From contig CAJNDT010006135.1 in NCBI GenBank assembly GCA_905221615.1, positions 1,293,501 through 1,357,500 of the forward strand: a DNA stretch of 64,000 bases, written 5' to 3'. The stretch comes from Symbiodinium sp. CCMP2592. Lineage: Eukaryota; Sar; Dinophyceae; Suessiales; Symbiodiniaceae. The notes below the pieces were generated by a model. That model ran no database searches and was not told the origin of the DNA. It was given only the letters and a program-made list of their open reading frames with translations. Both the position numbers and the translations under genes were made by a program. Of this stretch, positions 10,777-22,245 are shown piece after piece; within the stretch, counting starts at the first letter, position 1, and each line of letters begins with the position of its first letter.

Positions 10777-10888
10777 GGAGGGGCAGGGGAATTAGTGAGT
10801 AGGTTATAAGTAGGGTTATAATTGGGGTAACTCCATTTAGGGTAATTATTCTACTCATCACCCACTTACAAAGTCCCCTGCCCCTCCA
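10777..10888. repeat. Fold-back element (family I-like loop)
   Basis: GGAGGGGCAGGGGAATTAGT pairs with inverted AAGTCCCCTGCCCCTCC. Confidence 0.6.
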
Positions 10889-10983
10889 ACATAGACCCTA
10901 AACCCTAAACCTCATAGATCCCTTTAAGGAACCCTATAGATCCCTTTAAGGGGCCCTTTAAGAAGCCCTTACTAAGTCCCCTG
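10866..10983. repeat. K filler between 15-bp direct duplications
   Basis: TTACAAAGTCCCCTG (10866-10880) recurs as TTACTAAGTCCCCTG (10969-10983). Between them are CCCTAAACCCTAAACC and repeated ATAGATCCCTTTAAGG. Confidence 0.55.
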
Positions 10984-11059
10984 AATCCTGAAGCCTGGGC
11001 CCTTAGAGTCTTCACCGTTGTGCTCTAGAGCCCCTCAACATGGGAGATTCCGAAAACTA

Positions 11060-11160
11060 CGGTTGATGATATAAATCTTGCATTACCTTAAGGACTCTAA
11101 ACTATGGGAATTATGGTATATTCCTTATTATGGGTCATGCAGGATTTATATCATCAACCG
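11060..11160. repeat. Family A fold-back element with TA target duplication
   Basis: Ends CGGTTGATGATATAAATC and GATTTATATCATCAACCG (the right arm has GGATTTATATC) are inverted complements. TA stands immediately before 11060 and after 11160. Confidence 0.85.
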
Positions 11161-11238
11161 TAGGGGGTGCCTTGGCGCTCCTTTAAAGGGAAATACAAGG
11201 TACTATAAGGGTTCTATAAAGGTTTAGGGTTTAGGGTC

Positions 11239-11342
11239 GAGAGTTTCCGAAAATTACGGGTTCCGTCTTTTGGGGTCCATATATAGTAAGGATCCTACTA
11301 TTTAGGGTGCTATATTCGGGTCCCTCTTTTCGGAAACTCCCA
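11239..11342. repeat. Family E fold-back element
   Basis: GAGAGTTTCCGAAAATTACG and inverted CTTTTCGGAAACTCCC, with central AAGGATCCTACTATTTAGGG. Confidence 0.75.
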
Positions 11343-12797
11343 CATCTTGAAAAACCAAAATACCAGTAAAAGAAAGGCCCTGCACCTTCATAGTATGAGT
11401 TCATATATGGTATATGGACCTTAAACATTTTTTGAGGTGCATTTCGTCTTTAGGGACCTAAGGCTAGAAACCCCTTATCTTTGATAGGACCCCTTAAGTC
11501 CAAAGTCCGAAAGAGGCGCATAAACTATATTTCAAGCAGGGTTCTGAATGAAATCAATACGGGGAATTAAGACTTCTCCCAAATCGGCACCTAGTCAGTG
11601 TGGGGATAAAGATGATCACAGGGGTGCCTTAAACAAGAGGTTCCGTATGCATTACTAATTACGATGGAACTAGGGTAACAAAAACCATGACAGCGATGGT
11701 CTCTTGGGGCCTCATATTCCAATGATTCCACAATGGTCGTATATATGGACCGCGTGGGCAAAATACGCCGTTGCAACACGCCTCTTTGAACGCCTCGTCT
11801 TGGTCGGCATAGGCAACTCCAAGGAGGAGCTGTTCACAGCTCATGCTAAACGCTCACATGAATCCCGAAAAAAGTTTCCGGATTCCAATTCCTTGAACAG
11901 CTTGCGGGTGCCATAGGGTTTTGCATCTAGGGTTTACGGCTCACATCTCATTTGAGGTTTATAGTAGGTGATGTAGCGCCCCATACTTGCTACGGGTGAT
12001 TTTTCCAAAGGTACTAGAAGTAGGGTTTCTGCAGTACTAGGAATTGCTAGTATATTTTAGGCAGGGATCCGACATACAGGTACTTAGGGCCGTTTGGGTG
12101 CTTCATCAGCAAACCCATAGGTGAAGTCAAAGGAACTGGCAGAATCCTCTTCGTTTAAAGTTCAAGGTACACCCGACCCCGAAAAACAAACTTGCGGTTG
12201 TCGGGCGGTTCCTTATTATGCCTTCCTTGTATAGGCCTTTAACTGGCAAGTTTTGCATGGGGGCGGGGTCAGGTAAGATTGAGGTTCCAAACTCGGGGTT
12301 CGGGGTGGTATGCAGTTTGGACTCAGGGTTTAGGGGTTCGCGGCTTGCGGGCCAAAACCCCAAACCGCCCTCACTCACCTTGGAGCGCTAAGGAGAGTTC
12401 GAGTTCCACCAGAAGCTCGCAAACGAGGCGGCAGTGTCCCGACCTAACCGATGGGGCCAAAAGGATTTTCGGTTTACGGTTGAAAGGGTTTGGTCTTAGG
12501 ATATAATGGTTTGGGAGTTTGGGATCACGGATTAAAGATAGGGCTTGGGGATTCAAGTTTACGAATTCGGATGTATGGTTTACAGTTTACGTTTGGAAGG
12601 GTTTACACTCACGGGTTCTTTTGAGTTTACAAGCACTGCAACCTACCAGTACCAAAACCCGAGTGGTGTCCACAGTCACCGCGAGTGCCATCCCCACTTG
12701 GACCCACATAGTGGTGACCGGACTGACCTGACCGGTCGACCGGACTGCTGACTTGACCGATTGAATGGACTGACCTGTGACGGGTGAGTGGATTCCC
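11343..12797. other. Gene-free, mixed unique sequence
   Basis: Contains no recognisable hairpin pair and no protein-like frame. Frames up to 86 codons overlap one another on both strands without any motif. Confidence 0.4.
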
Positions 12798-12900
12798 AAA
12801 GGCTCCATGTACCCATATAGTAGGTACTTAAGCCTTAATGTACCCATAAAGGGACCCCTTTAAGGCCAAAGTACCTACTATAGGGGTACATGGAGCCTTA
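12798..12900. repeat. Family C fold-back element
   Basis: AAGGCTCCATGTACCCATAT pairs with inverted ATAGGGGTACATGGAGCCTT. Confidence 0.8.
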
Positions 12901-13035
12901 GGGATTGACAGGACCGGGCCATCGGACTGACGCGACCGGACAGACCGGGACCTGGCCCAGGGGACCATCGTAGGGCCCCCAAAAAAGCACACAAGCAAAA
13001 ATTACGATAGTGATATCCCATGTAAAGCCCCTTTT

Positions 13036-13087
13036 ACCCTAAACCCTAAACCCTAAACCCTAACCCCTAAACCCTAAACCCTAAACC
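13036..13087 (-). repeat. Interstitial CCCTAAA array
   Basis: Seven CCCTAAA-type units with one CCCTAACC change. Confidence 0.85.
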
Positions 13088-13183
13088 GGTAGGGATATCC
13101 CTATAAAATGCTTATGCTTATGTGCTGTATCGGACCCACCGGATGTTCGCGGCTGTTTCGCATGTTCCCAGAACATAAGACAT

Positions 13184-13469
13184 AAGGGTCCATGTACTCA
13201 TATAGGGTGCCTTTGAGGGTCTACTATAAGGGTTCTATAGGGGTTTAGGATGGTTTGGGGTTTAAGGGTCCATGTACTCATATAGTATATACATTGGCCT
13301 TAAAATACTGCCTACATAGGTACATAGGGCCCAAAGTATATGCTATATGGATACATGGAGCCTTAAACCCTATAAACCCTATAGAACCCTTATAGTAAAC
13401 CCTTATAGGAACCTTTAAAGGAGCCTCTAAAGGATCCCCCTTTGGGCTATATGGGCACATGGACCCTTA
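13184..13469. repeat. Composite palindrome: family C hairpin with K segments mirrored in both arms
   Basis: Order: C end (13184-13205), K (13206-13263), C left arm starting with the same 22 bp (13264-13285), loop, C right arm (ending 13344-13365), complementary K (13366-13447), C end again (13448-13469). The K segments of the two sides are inverted complements over CTATAAGGGTTCTATAGGG, so the whole 286 bp folds on itself. Confidence 0.75.
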
Positions 13470-13552
13470 TAAGGTAAGACATAAGGAGGAGTTCGCCTTG
13501 ATGAGGGACTTGTGTTTCCGGTACACATCCCTGATAAGAAAGAGCCTCAACT

Positions 13553-13606
13553 AGGGTTTAGGGTTTAGGGTTTAGGTTTTAGGGTTTGGGGTTTAGGGTT
13601 TAGGGT
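13553..13606 (+). repeat. Interstitial TTTAGGG array
   Basis: TTTAGGG units with TTTTAGGG and TTTGGGG variants. Confidence 0.8.
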
Positions 13607-14100
13607 GGCTGAACACCCAAGGCCATTCTCGAACTAAACGGAGAGCCTTGCAATTCGGTCTTCAGCGATGAGCTTGGGGCTGGGGTTCAAGGCTTTGCAT
13701 GTCGGGTTTGGGTCTTACAGAAAGCCCTTAAACGTTATATGATGAAATAGGGCATCTAAGAATCTAAGGTCTTTCTCAAGTTTTTGTATGAAAGATTTTG
13801 AGAGACATGAGGTAACGGAGTTTTAATTACTCTGCTTCAAGAGGTGCGAAGTGTTTCCAAAGGTTCAGCTGAGTTCCCACGACTTGGAAAATGGGAGCTT
13901 CTGAAGATTCTTGGTACCTCATTTTGGGGTCCTTATAAAAAGGATCCTACCATTTACAGGACTATATAAGGGTCCCCCTATTTTACCATGTAATACCCTA
14001 AAGCGTTCCCTTAAAGCTACCTTTAAGGGTTCCTATAACGGCCCTTTAAACGGAAGCCCTAGCCAAATATCTGTCCTCACCGGACCCTGGGGATCAACAT
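13607..14100. other. Gene-free stretch with an E-like remnant
   Basis: An E-like remnant at about 13890-13985 (GGGAGCTTCTGAAGAT ... GGTCCCCCTATTTT) followed by K-type TTTAAGG motifs. No gene. Confidence 0.45.
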
Positions 14101-14175
14101 AGCCCAAAAGCCTCATATAGTATGGTCTTTGGGCCCAAAAGCCTTTATTAACATATGAGTCCTTAGATCCCTAAA
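14101..14175. repeat. Family J dispersed repeat
   Basis: AGCCCAAAAGCCTCATATAG and GAGTCCTTAGATCCCTAAA match segments at 22660-22720 and 23571-23640. Confidence 0.55.
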
Positions 14176-14334
14176 CTCTATAGATCCCTTTAAAGGACCC
14201 CTTATAGATCCCTTCAGAGGGTCAGCAAAAATCTGTCCTCACCGGAGGGCTTTGCCGCAGCTTCGAGCACGGGAGCCACGGCCAAGGCATCGTTTGGAAG
14301 CCTCGAAGCTCCGAGATCTCGCAGCACCTCCAGG

Positions 14335-14440
14335 GCTCCCTTTAAAGGGATCCCTAAGGGCTCCTTTAAAAGGGATCCCTAAGGGCTCCTTTAAAGGGAG
14401 CCCTGAAGGGCTCCTTTTAAAGGAATTGCTAAGGGTTCCT
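14335..14440. repeat. Tandem K-type repeat
   Basis: Four copies of about 26 bp built on GGGCTCCTTTAAAGGGATCC. Confidence 0.7.
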
Positions 14441-15138
14441 TACAGAGGTTTAGGGTTTATTTTTGGTGTGCCTTTTAGGGTTTTCGTGTTCCTTTAAGAG
14501 CAGGGTTCCTCTTTGAGTTTAAGGGTACCCTGAGGTTGTAGCAGCACCTCCAGGACCCGTACACCTGTTTAAGGGTTGGGCCCCAAGTACCCTTTAATCA
14601 AGCCCTTATGGTCCTTCATAGACGGCATTTGGTGTATAACAAAGGGTAGTTGGGGGGTCTGGGCTGAGAGGGTAGTCTGAGGTTGTTAGGGTTCCTTTTC
14701 GGGGTACCTTTAAAGGTTTAAGGTTCTTTTAAGAATACCTGCAAGGGAGAGAGTGAGGAGCTTGGAGGTTAGGGGTTTGGGTTTAGGTGGGGAGGCTTGG
14801 TAGGGCTTCATACTTGAAGGGTCGGGGGACTTAGTAAGTAGTTCAGGGTATGCAGTAGGGCTCAGGGCTAGTATGGTATAAGGGTTAAGGGCCCAAAAAG
14901 CCTAGTGCTCAAACCTTATGCCCCTTTTGGGGTTTGTCGATCCTTCCGGGGGTACATGGGACTCAGTAGCCCAGAGCGAGAAAATCCCGGAAACCCTAAA
15001 CCCCTATTCTGACTCTCACTAAATCCTGAACTCCTAACTATAGCCTATCCCGTATAAACACCAAACACCTATACCCTAAACCACCCTTAGGCCTAAGCCC
15101 CTACTATAATCAAACTAGACCCCTGTAAACCCGAACTA
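14441..15138. other. Gene-free stretch
   Basis: GGTTTAGGG variants and unique sequence; no frame with protein character. Confidence 0.4.
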
Positions 15139-15231
15139 CGGTTGATGATATAAACCCTGCATGACCCATAATAAGGAATATATGGGAATTATTCCTTATT
15201 ATGGGTCATGCAGGATTTGTATCATCAACAG
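15139..15231. repeat. Family A fold-back element
   Basis: Starts CGGTTGATGATATAAACCCT after a TA; the right arm ends GTATCATCAACAG. The TA is not preserved on the right. Confidence 0.75.
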
Positions 15232-16539
15232 CCCTAAACCCTAAACCGTGTATCCCCTGAACCCGTTTGGAATCAGTTGAAAGGCCCCACACCTGCAGTG
15301 CAGGCTCCCACTCGCTGGCGCGGCTGCAGGCAGCAGCTGCAGCGTTGTACCTCACGGTCACATGCTTTACAAAGGGGGGGGACTTGGGCTAATCTTGCCT
15401 GGTGCCTGAACCTCCTTTTCAAGGACTTATACAAAGAAAACATAATTGATGAGGAACCTAAAAAGGTTGGTTTTTGGGGTCCAGGTAGATCCTGAACCCC
15501 TAAACCCTGAAACACTAAACCCGGCTTCAAACGCTGCTTTAGTTGTGCCGAAGCTTGGGTGCTAGATCCCGGCAAGCCCTCCTACATAGTTCTAACCAAA
15601 CCCCAGGATCAAAGAGCCTACTGTTTCCAGGGTTATACCCAATAGTGAAGGGGGCATGAGCTACAAGTTATAATCGCTAGTCCAACCCACTTTGTGTACT
15701 CCCAAAATTTACAGCCCGAATGTAGCAGCTTTCATTACTGACACAGCGTTTTGGGATGTATAACTTGTCACAGGCCCATCTAGGGAAATCCTGGCACTCC
15801 ATAAAAACACAACTATGACATATTTCAAACCAATTAATTCAATAGGGTTCTGAATATGGTTGACGGTATGTTCTTTGTTGAGGGGTTTTGGAGTCTCTGG
15901 GAACCCCTACATATAGACATCACCAGCAGCCATGTTGCAGTGAGGAGTCTAGGACCACTCTGGCGCAGTAAGCGCTTGCGAGGAGCCACAGCACCACGGT
16001 CCATTGAGCCACCTCACACTCTTTAGAATCTAGGGATTAGTAGAATTTCAATGCATTTTTGTTTTGTGTGGAGGCGGTTCCCTGTAATTAAGGGCTCCTG
16101 CAAGGGATCTATAAAATTGTTCCTCTGAGGGCTCCTTTAAGGGATCTACATAAGGGTTCCTTTGAGGGGATCTATATAAGGACCCCTTCCATGGTTGCAT
16201 GACGTGTTCCACAAGGGCACCAGAGGGGTTTAGGGTTTAGTGGGGTGCGGGCGTGTAGATTTCGGGGTGGCGTTTGGGTCCCAGGGCTTTATAGGCCGTA
16301 GGGCTTCGGGTTTTCCCTAAGGGTCCTAACAAATTGGGGAACCTCAAAATTGAGGGTTTTTGAGACCCCAAAGAGACCCAAGGACTCTCCCTAGGAGATT
16401 CCGACCCTCCTAGGGAGATACCTGGACCCTTAGGGTCGGGTTTAGGGCGAGTGGAAGTCCGGTTTCGCAAAACGAATGACGACGCCACGGCAGACCAACC
16501 CGCAAACTGTCGAAGCCAAGTCTCCTGCAAACGTTTCAG
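15232..16539. other. Gene-free stretch
   Basis: Contains TTAAGGGATCTACATAAGGG K motifs (16090-16180). No hairpin pair and no credible gene. Confidence 0.4.
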
Positions 16540-16570
16540 CCCAGACCTTCCAAAATCCCTTAATTAATGA

Positions 16571-16601
<31 letters not shown>

Positions 16602-16670
16602 AAATTATAGTAGGATCCCTAATATGATTTAAGGTATATTCCTTAATTAAAGGATTTTGGAAGGTCTGGG
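16540..16670. repeat. Family B fold-back element with an (AT)n expansion in one arm
   Basis: CCCAGACCTTCCAAAATCCC pairs with inverted GGATTTTGGAAGGTCTGGG. In the left arm the GGAATATACC segment has become an (AT)n run of about 35 bp (16561-16597); the right arm keeps GGTATATTCC. Confidence 0.85.
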
Positions 16671-18485
16671 TTTAAGGGTTCCCTCATGGTTCGTTTCAAG
16701 GTAACTAGAGAAGGAAGACTCGATCTCGGGTTACAAGCACAAGTGGGCTGCCTCCCAGTAGGCCAACTGCCAACGATTTATGTAGGGGTTTGGGTTTCAG
16801 GGTTTGGGGTTGAGGGTTTAGGGCTTAGGAAAATAGCAAGGTTACTGCTGTGCGGTTACGACGGTTGTGGACTATACAGATCCACTAGGGAACAGAAAGT
16901 CCAACCTAAACGTTCACACCATATTGGCCATCACGCTGCATTTCCACAAACAAGGACCTACCCCTAAACCCTGAACCCAAAATTTAAAAAAACAAACGAA
17001 GCAAGTCCAGTCCAAACATTGCGACGCAAAACCCCAAGACGTAAGAAGCAACCGTAAACCATATACACCTAAACACCCGAGACCCTACACCCTACCCAGA
17101 CCATCTTTGTAAGGACATACGTAAGGAAATCCACTAAAGGGCCCTGAAACGATAGGTTCTTTCCCGAAGGCTCCAAGTACCTAAAAATCATACATTCACC
17201 AAAGTCCTAACCTACATAACTACTACCCTGAAACCAATTACCTAATTATTGGGTCCTTTGGACCCTCAGCGTGTAGGATAGTGGTTTAGGATCTGAGCAA
17301 GACCTACGGTGAAACAAGACAGCTTCGCGCCTTCTCGGAAGTACTGATGACGGCAAGGTAGGTGATGGAGTCCTGGGCTGTGCAGCCATGGACTCAACCC
17401 AGACCCCCGAGAGGATCCAAAAAGTAGATCCCTTAATGGGGGCTCCTATAGAGTACCCTTAGTAGTATAGGGCCCCAAATTGGGTCTGGGAATGCGCGTC
17501 GAGGCAGTGAGGGTTTTGTGGCGTAGGGGCTTGACGAGCATCTTTACAGTTCGACTTCGTAATCAAGTACTGTTTAGGGTTTAGGGGTTTAGGGTTTGGG
17601 GTTAGGGTTCAGGGTGTAGCTTCGTAGGATTTTGGGGTTCTTTATTACAAGTAGAGTATAAACCGCCGAGTAGCTGGTTCCATCCGCATGCAAGTCGCTT
17701 CATGCAGTAACTGGAGAGCAAGCCGCCACTGCGACCCGTTCCTTTGCATGGAGGAGACTGCGAGGACGGGGGTCGCAAAACAGAGGGTTTAGGTTTGGGT
17801 TTCTGAAACACCAACAGTAGCTTCATTTTGGGTCAAGGTATTGTCGAACCCTACAGACCATCAGACTACTCGAAGGAACCCTCTGGAAGAGTATACACAT
17901 TAGAAACCCTGCGCTTCTCAAAAGCCCCTTAAGAAGAAGGGGTCCCCATTTCCTGTTGTTCGACCTTTAAAACTGACTTAAGAAACAATCTGTGTAAGGC
18001 TACTACCGGTACTACTAGAGGACATGGGCTTGTGCGTGTAAGACCGAAATCCAACCAAACCGAAATCCTGAACCCACAAGCCAGGACTTTCATGGAGGCC
18101 TTATGGCCGTTAATAGCGGGTATTTGGGGTATAGTAGAGGGTAGTTGGGGGGTCTAGGAGTTGGCAAAACGGCCTAGAGACGAGATTCTCGCATGCCGAA
18201 ATGGCCGCGTTGTAGGAAACGATGTCCTCCGGCTTCGCGGCGTTGAGCGTTTTGGGCTTCAGTGTCGTTTGTAGTTTCGGATTTCTATACTGATTTTAGA
18301 CCCCTAGCTAAATTTATAGTTTGAGCTGTTTCTTGAAGATTATTGGAACCAAAACACAAAAAAACAAACACATATTTCGAGATTTAGGGCTTCATGGTAT
18401 GGTATTCAGACTTAGGGTTTTCCGGAGGTTTAAAGTATCTGCAGGTTTGGGTTCAAGGACTTGCCTGAAGATGTTGGTTTATAAT
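16671..18485. other. Gene-free stretch with a family M copy
   Basis: A family M copy lies at about 17157-17275 (GGCTCCAAGTACCTAAAAAT ... TTATTGGGTCCTTTGGACCC). The rest has telomere-like motifs and unique sequence without a protein-like frame. Confidence 0.45.
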
Positions 18486-18594
18486 AGACTCCATAAAGTT
18501 GGAAACCAGATCAAGGCCAAATGGTGCTGGGATTCCCTATACATTGCTCTTAGGGATTGAGGCTACGGGGTTTCCAACTTTTGGGCTTCTACTG
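18486..18594. repeat. Family F fold-back element (degenerate)
   Basis: TAGACTCCATAAAGTTGGAA against inverted TTCCAACTTTTGGGCTTCTA. Confidence 0.55.
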
Positions 18595-18851
18595 TAGGTT
18601 CAAAGGCTTAAACCCAAAATCGCAAATCCAACCATAGACACCTACTCTCTACTTGGATAAGAACTTAGGACGCTTTGGGGTTGTAGTTCGCGCGACTGCC
18701 TGAAAGGCGAGCCTCGTACATACTTCCTCCCCACAAACAGGCGAGATAAACATCAAGCACAACAATCAAGTATAAGCCTAAACCCAAGCCCAAAGCTAGA
18801 ACAGGATGTTGGGGTATGTTATGGCACAGCTTTCAAAAGTGTCGTTACCTT

Positions 18852-18962
18852 AAGGCTCCCTTCGGGTCATGGGCTTTCTGGGGGATGGCTTGGGCTTTAG
18901 GGGGTCAGGTTTTTTGATCTTACTACGAGGGTCCATGAGCCTTCGGGTATGTATCACTACTG
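18852..18962. repeat. Family G element
   Basis: AAGGCTCCCTTCGGGTCATG ... ACGAGGGTCCATGAGCCTTC; matches other G copies. Confidence 0.65.
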
Positions 18963-19112
18963 GTTCAGGCTTCTAGACAAAACGCCCTAAACCCTGGAAG
19001 CATTCTTAGCTTCTATCTCTTCTCCCTGTATTTGGCCCTAAACCGTAAGCCCTAAACCGTGGCAAACCCTAAACCCTAAACATGACTCCCTAAACCCTGA
19101 ACCCTTAAAGGG

Positions 19113-19212
19113 AACTCCAGAAAGTTGGAATATGGATCAATGGGAGGATCCCCTATAATTTACCTTAAAGGGGTTACGATAATGATATTCCAACTTTCTG
19201 GCTTCTACTATA
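19113..19212. repeat. Family F fold-back element
   Basis: CTCCAGAAAGTTGGAATAT pairs with inverted ATATTCCAACTTTCTGG. Confidence 0.75.
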
Positions 19213-19538
19213 AGGTGTTCGTTAAGGCATGGCATTTACTAGCTTAGCGGCCTGAGTACCCTAGCGACAAAAAAGTTAACCTTTTCAATTATGGTCGGGT
19301 TATATCATGAACCCCAAAAGTTGTAGGCTACCTACTCAGCTACTGAGTGAAACCTTATATATTAAATCGCACTCCTGGTAAGCCCTGAACCCCTAAACCC
19401 TAAACCCTAAATCCCTAAACCCTCATTAAGGCTGTAAACTTATAACGTTATAGCATTTGTTGAGCCGCACTCCTGCCGCATCTCCGTCATGCGAAATGCT
19501 TGAAGGAGATTGGGGGCCCTCTGCCACGCCTGCTTTTT

Positions 19539-19780
19539 TCAAAGGGGAAAAGGAGGGCTCTTAATTTAGGGCTCTTAGGGTTCCTTTAAAGGGATCTATA
19601 AGGGTTTCTTTCAAGGGATCCTTAGGGGTTTAGGGTTTAGGGTTCCTTTAATCAAAGGGGAGAAGGAGGGACCCTTAATGGGGACCCCTACCCTGTAATG
19701 GGCTATATAACGGGTATATAATAGCTATATTAAGGGTATATACCTAGGGGTGCTTATTCAGGGTCCCTCCTTTTACCCTT
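19539..19780. repeat. Family H fold-back element with K/telomere filler
   Basis: The arm TCAAAGGGGAAAAGGAGGG (19539-) is repeated as TCAAAGGGGAGAAGGAGGG at 19652, with 86 bp of K plus TTTAGGG between. The hairpin then runs to the inverted GGGTCCCTCCTTTTACCC ending near 19780. Confidence 0.7.
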
Positions 19781-20517
19781 GGATGTTTTGGTCGCCCGGA
19801 TGGGGAAACCCCTACACTTCTAAACCTCCCTATAGTCTCCATTGTAGTTTCTTTTATTGGTTAACCAGTTTTATGGTTAGGATCCTAGGCTAACCAGAAA
19901 AAGGAACTACAATGGAGACTTTCGGTCGGCCTTACGGTGTGGGGCTCACGGTTTCTTTCGCGTTGAATGTTCGGGGCTGACTCGGTACCCTCTAGAGTCA
20001 TCAAGCTGTGTTCGACTGACATGCCACTCCCTGAGCGTTACATTCGAAACCCTTAAGCCTATAAGCCTTGAGGCCATATCCGTGGATTAAGCTCTAAATC
20101 CTTAAGGCTATATTTAAGCCTAAACCCTCAAGCGAGAACCCTAAACCACCCTGCCACAGCTCACCTTTGCGTTGTAGCTACTATATAGAGCTTTAGCAAG
20201 GTGCCTTTTTGGTTGGAACATGTTTGGAGAGAAGATTCAACCCAGAGTCACGGATCATTTGGAGGTAGGTGGACTTAGTAGGTAGCTATTTCATAGGGTA
20301 GAAAGTGCCAGCCGAATATGGTACTAATAACTCGACTTATTACCTTCTTACTATGTCCGCCGGCCTCCAAGCAGGCTTCAGAACGACAAACGTTGTCTTC
20401 CAAGCGCCAGTATGCTTTCTCATGTCGTCCTTCCTGCCGACCTGGAATGCTCGTAGCTCCGCCGCGTGGCGCCTTGCATGGACGAGTGCGCAGGTTTTCC
20501 AGGGTCCAAGCACCCAG
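19781..20517. other. Gene-free stretch with a small hairpin
   Basis: TCTCCATTGTAGTTTCTTTT (19836-) and inverted AAAGGAACTACAATGGAGA (to about 19919) form a fold-back of about 85 bp. The remainder has no protein-like frame. Confidence 0.5.
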
Positions 20518-20724
20518 AGGCTCCATGTACCTTTATAGTAGCTACTTCGGCCTTAAAGGGGTCCCTATATAGGTACTTTCAGGCCTAAGTATATACTATA
20601 TGGGTGGTTGTCAAAATTATGGTCCCTTTTGGGATACCTTAAATAGTAGGTGCCGGATTATAAGAAGGACCCAAAAGGGGACCATAATTTTGACAACCAC
20701 CCATATGGGCACATGGAGCCTTAG
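20518..20724. repeat. Family C fold-back element interrupted by a family D element
   Basis: AGGCTCCATGTACCTTTAT and inverted GGGCACATGGAGCCT are C ends. The right arm is split by a complete D hairpin at 20601-20703. Confidence 0.8.
20601..20703. repeat. Family D fold-back element nested in family C
   Basis: TGGGTGGTTGTCAAAATTAT and inverted ATAATTTTGACAACCACCCA. Flanks read TA on both sides (ATATGGG on both sides if a longer duplication is assumed). Confidence 0.85.
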
Positions 20725-20847
20725 GGGCAGCAAGGCCAGAGTCTGAAGGAGCTGCATGTGGACTTCGGAATTCAACAGTTTGCACATGCCTGCGGATGCA
20801 AGCCACGGAGCCGCGGACGACAGTTATGCCAATGATCCCTAAGGAAT

Positions 20848-20952
20848 TGGGAGTTTCCGAAAATAGGGGACCCTAAAACATAGTACCCTTAATTGTAGGT
20901 TCCTTGTAATAAGGACCCCAACATGAAGTACCCCTATTTTTCGGAAACTCCC
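20848..20952. repeat. Family E fold-back element
   Basis: TGGGAGTTTCCGAAAATAGG and inverted CCTATTTTTCGGAAACTCCCA (read to 20 of 21 bases), flanked by AAT on both sides. Confidence 0.8.
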
Positions 20953-21173
20953 AATTTGTCAGAGGCGGGCAGATGCGCTTCTTCAAGCTCTCGAACCACG
21001 TCGTCCTGGATGACATGGTCGTGCATCAAGGCATGTACGCCCCTGCACGATGCTCTCGGCCGTTTCTGCACAGTCGTGTTCGTTACTAGGGACCAGGCAG
21101 AATGAGATCTTCTGCTGGACACTCCGTAACTCAATGAGACGTTTTGCAAGGATGTTAGTTATAACAAGGGCTA

Positions 21174-21355
21174 CTTGGAGGTTCATGGGTAGTTCTAAGT
21201 GGACTTACAAGTAGGGTAACTATACTTATGACGGGACTTATAACCCCACTTATAACTACCCATGAACCCTAAACCCTATACCCCTATAGAATCCCTATAG
21301 ATCCCTTTAAAGGGACCCTTAAAGGACCCTACTTATAACTACCCATGAACCTCCA
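21174..21355. repeat. Family I fold-back element with a K insertion
   Basis: ACTTGGAGGTTCATGGGTAG pairs with inverted CTACCCATGAACCTCCAAGT. The 21-bp right arm end (21248-21268) is repeated exactly at 21331-21351 with 62 bp of K and CCCTAAACC between. Confidence 0.8.
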
Positions 21356-21550
21356 AGTACAAGGATTTAGGGCCGAGGGCCTGGGAGTTGAGAGCTTAGG
21401 AGTTGAGCGATTACCCCAAGGGTTTAGGGTTTAGGGTTTAGGGTTAATCCTAACCTACGTAACTACTATCCTAAAACCGAGTACCTGATTTTTGGGTCCT
21501 TTGGACCCTTGGGGTTAGGGTTGTTTTTGAGAAGACCGTGGCCCTGCGAA

Positions 21551-21651
21551 GGGTTGATGATATAAATTCTGCATTATCCATAATAAGGAATATACCATAA
21601 TTCCCATAGTTTAGGGCCCTTAAGGTAATGCAGGATTTATATCATCAACCG
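21551..21651. repeat. Family A fold-back element
   Basis: GGGTTGATGATATAAATTCT and inverted GGATTTATATCATCAACC; GAAGG occurs at both borders. Confidence 0.8.
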
Positions 21652-22126
21652 AAGGATCCTAATACACCCAACACCCTAAACCGGGACTTCTGAGACGTCA
21701 CGGGCTCTCCTTAAGAGATTCCGGGCCCTACGGAGGAGCACTCAATGACCAAGCAGTAGGACAGAAACCCAAGGCAACCCCAAAAACCCTAAACCCCAGT
21801 TAAGGCTGAGGCTCGAAAGTAGGGAGCCCCTCAACCATTACATGCCGGGGCTTCTGATATAGTCGAAGCTTAAGCCCCAAACCCAAAAGCAAACAAAAAA
21901 GGAAGACCTAAACCTGGGTGCCCGTGACCCATCAGCCGCGCAAGACTCCCATGAAACCAACACGACAGCAAGAAATCCAGCAACGACCCAAAACCTAAGG
22001 GTTCAAATGACCCAATCACTAGGTACTCGGCTTTAGGATGGTAAGCTTCGTAGGCTAGCATTCTGGAGAGTATATGATTGTTAGGTAAGTCCCAACATCG
22101 GACAACCAGCCCTTCACCGTAAATCC
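21652..22126. other. Gene-free stretch
   Basis: Telomere-like motifs and unique sequence only. Confidence 0.4.
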
Positions 22127-22245
22127 AAGGGTAAAAGGAGGGACCCTCAATAAGGACCCTAGGTATATACCCTCAATATAGCTCCTATATACCCAGGTAT
22201 GGGTCCCCATTAACGGTCCCTCCTTTTCCCCTTTGAGTAAACCCT
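22127..22245. repeat. Family H fold-back element (uninterrupted)
   Basis: AAGGGTAAAAGGAGGGACC and inverted GGTCCCTCCTTTTCCCCTT enclose complementary GGGTATATA / TATATACCC tracts. Confidence 0.8.
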
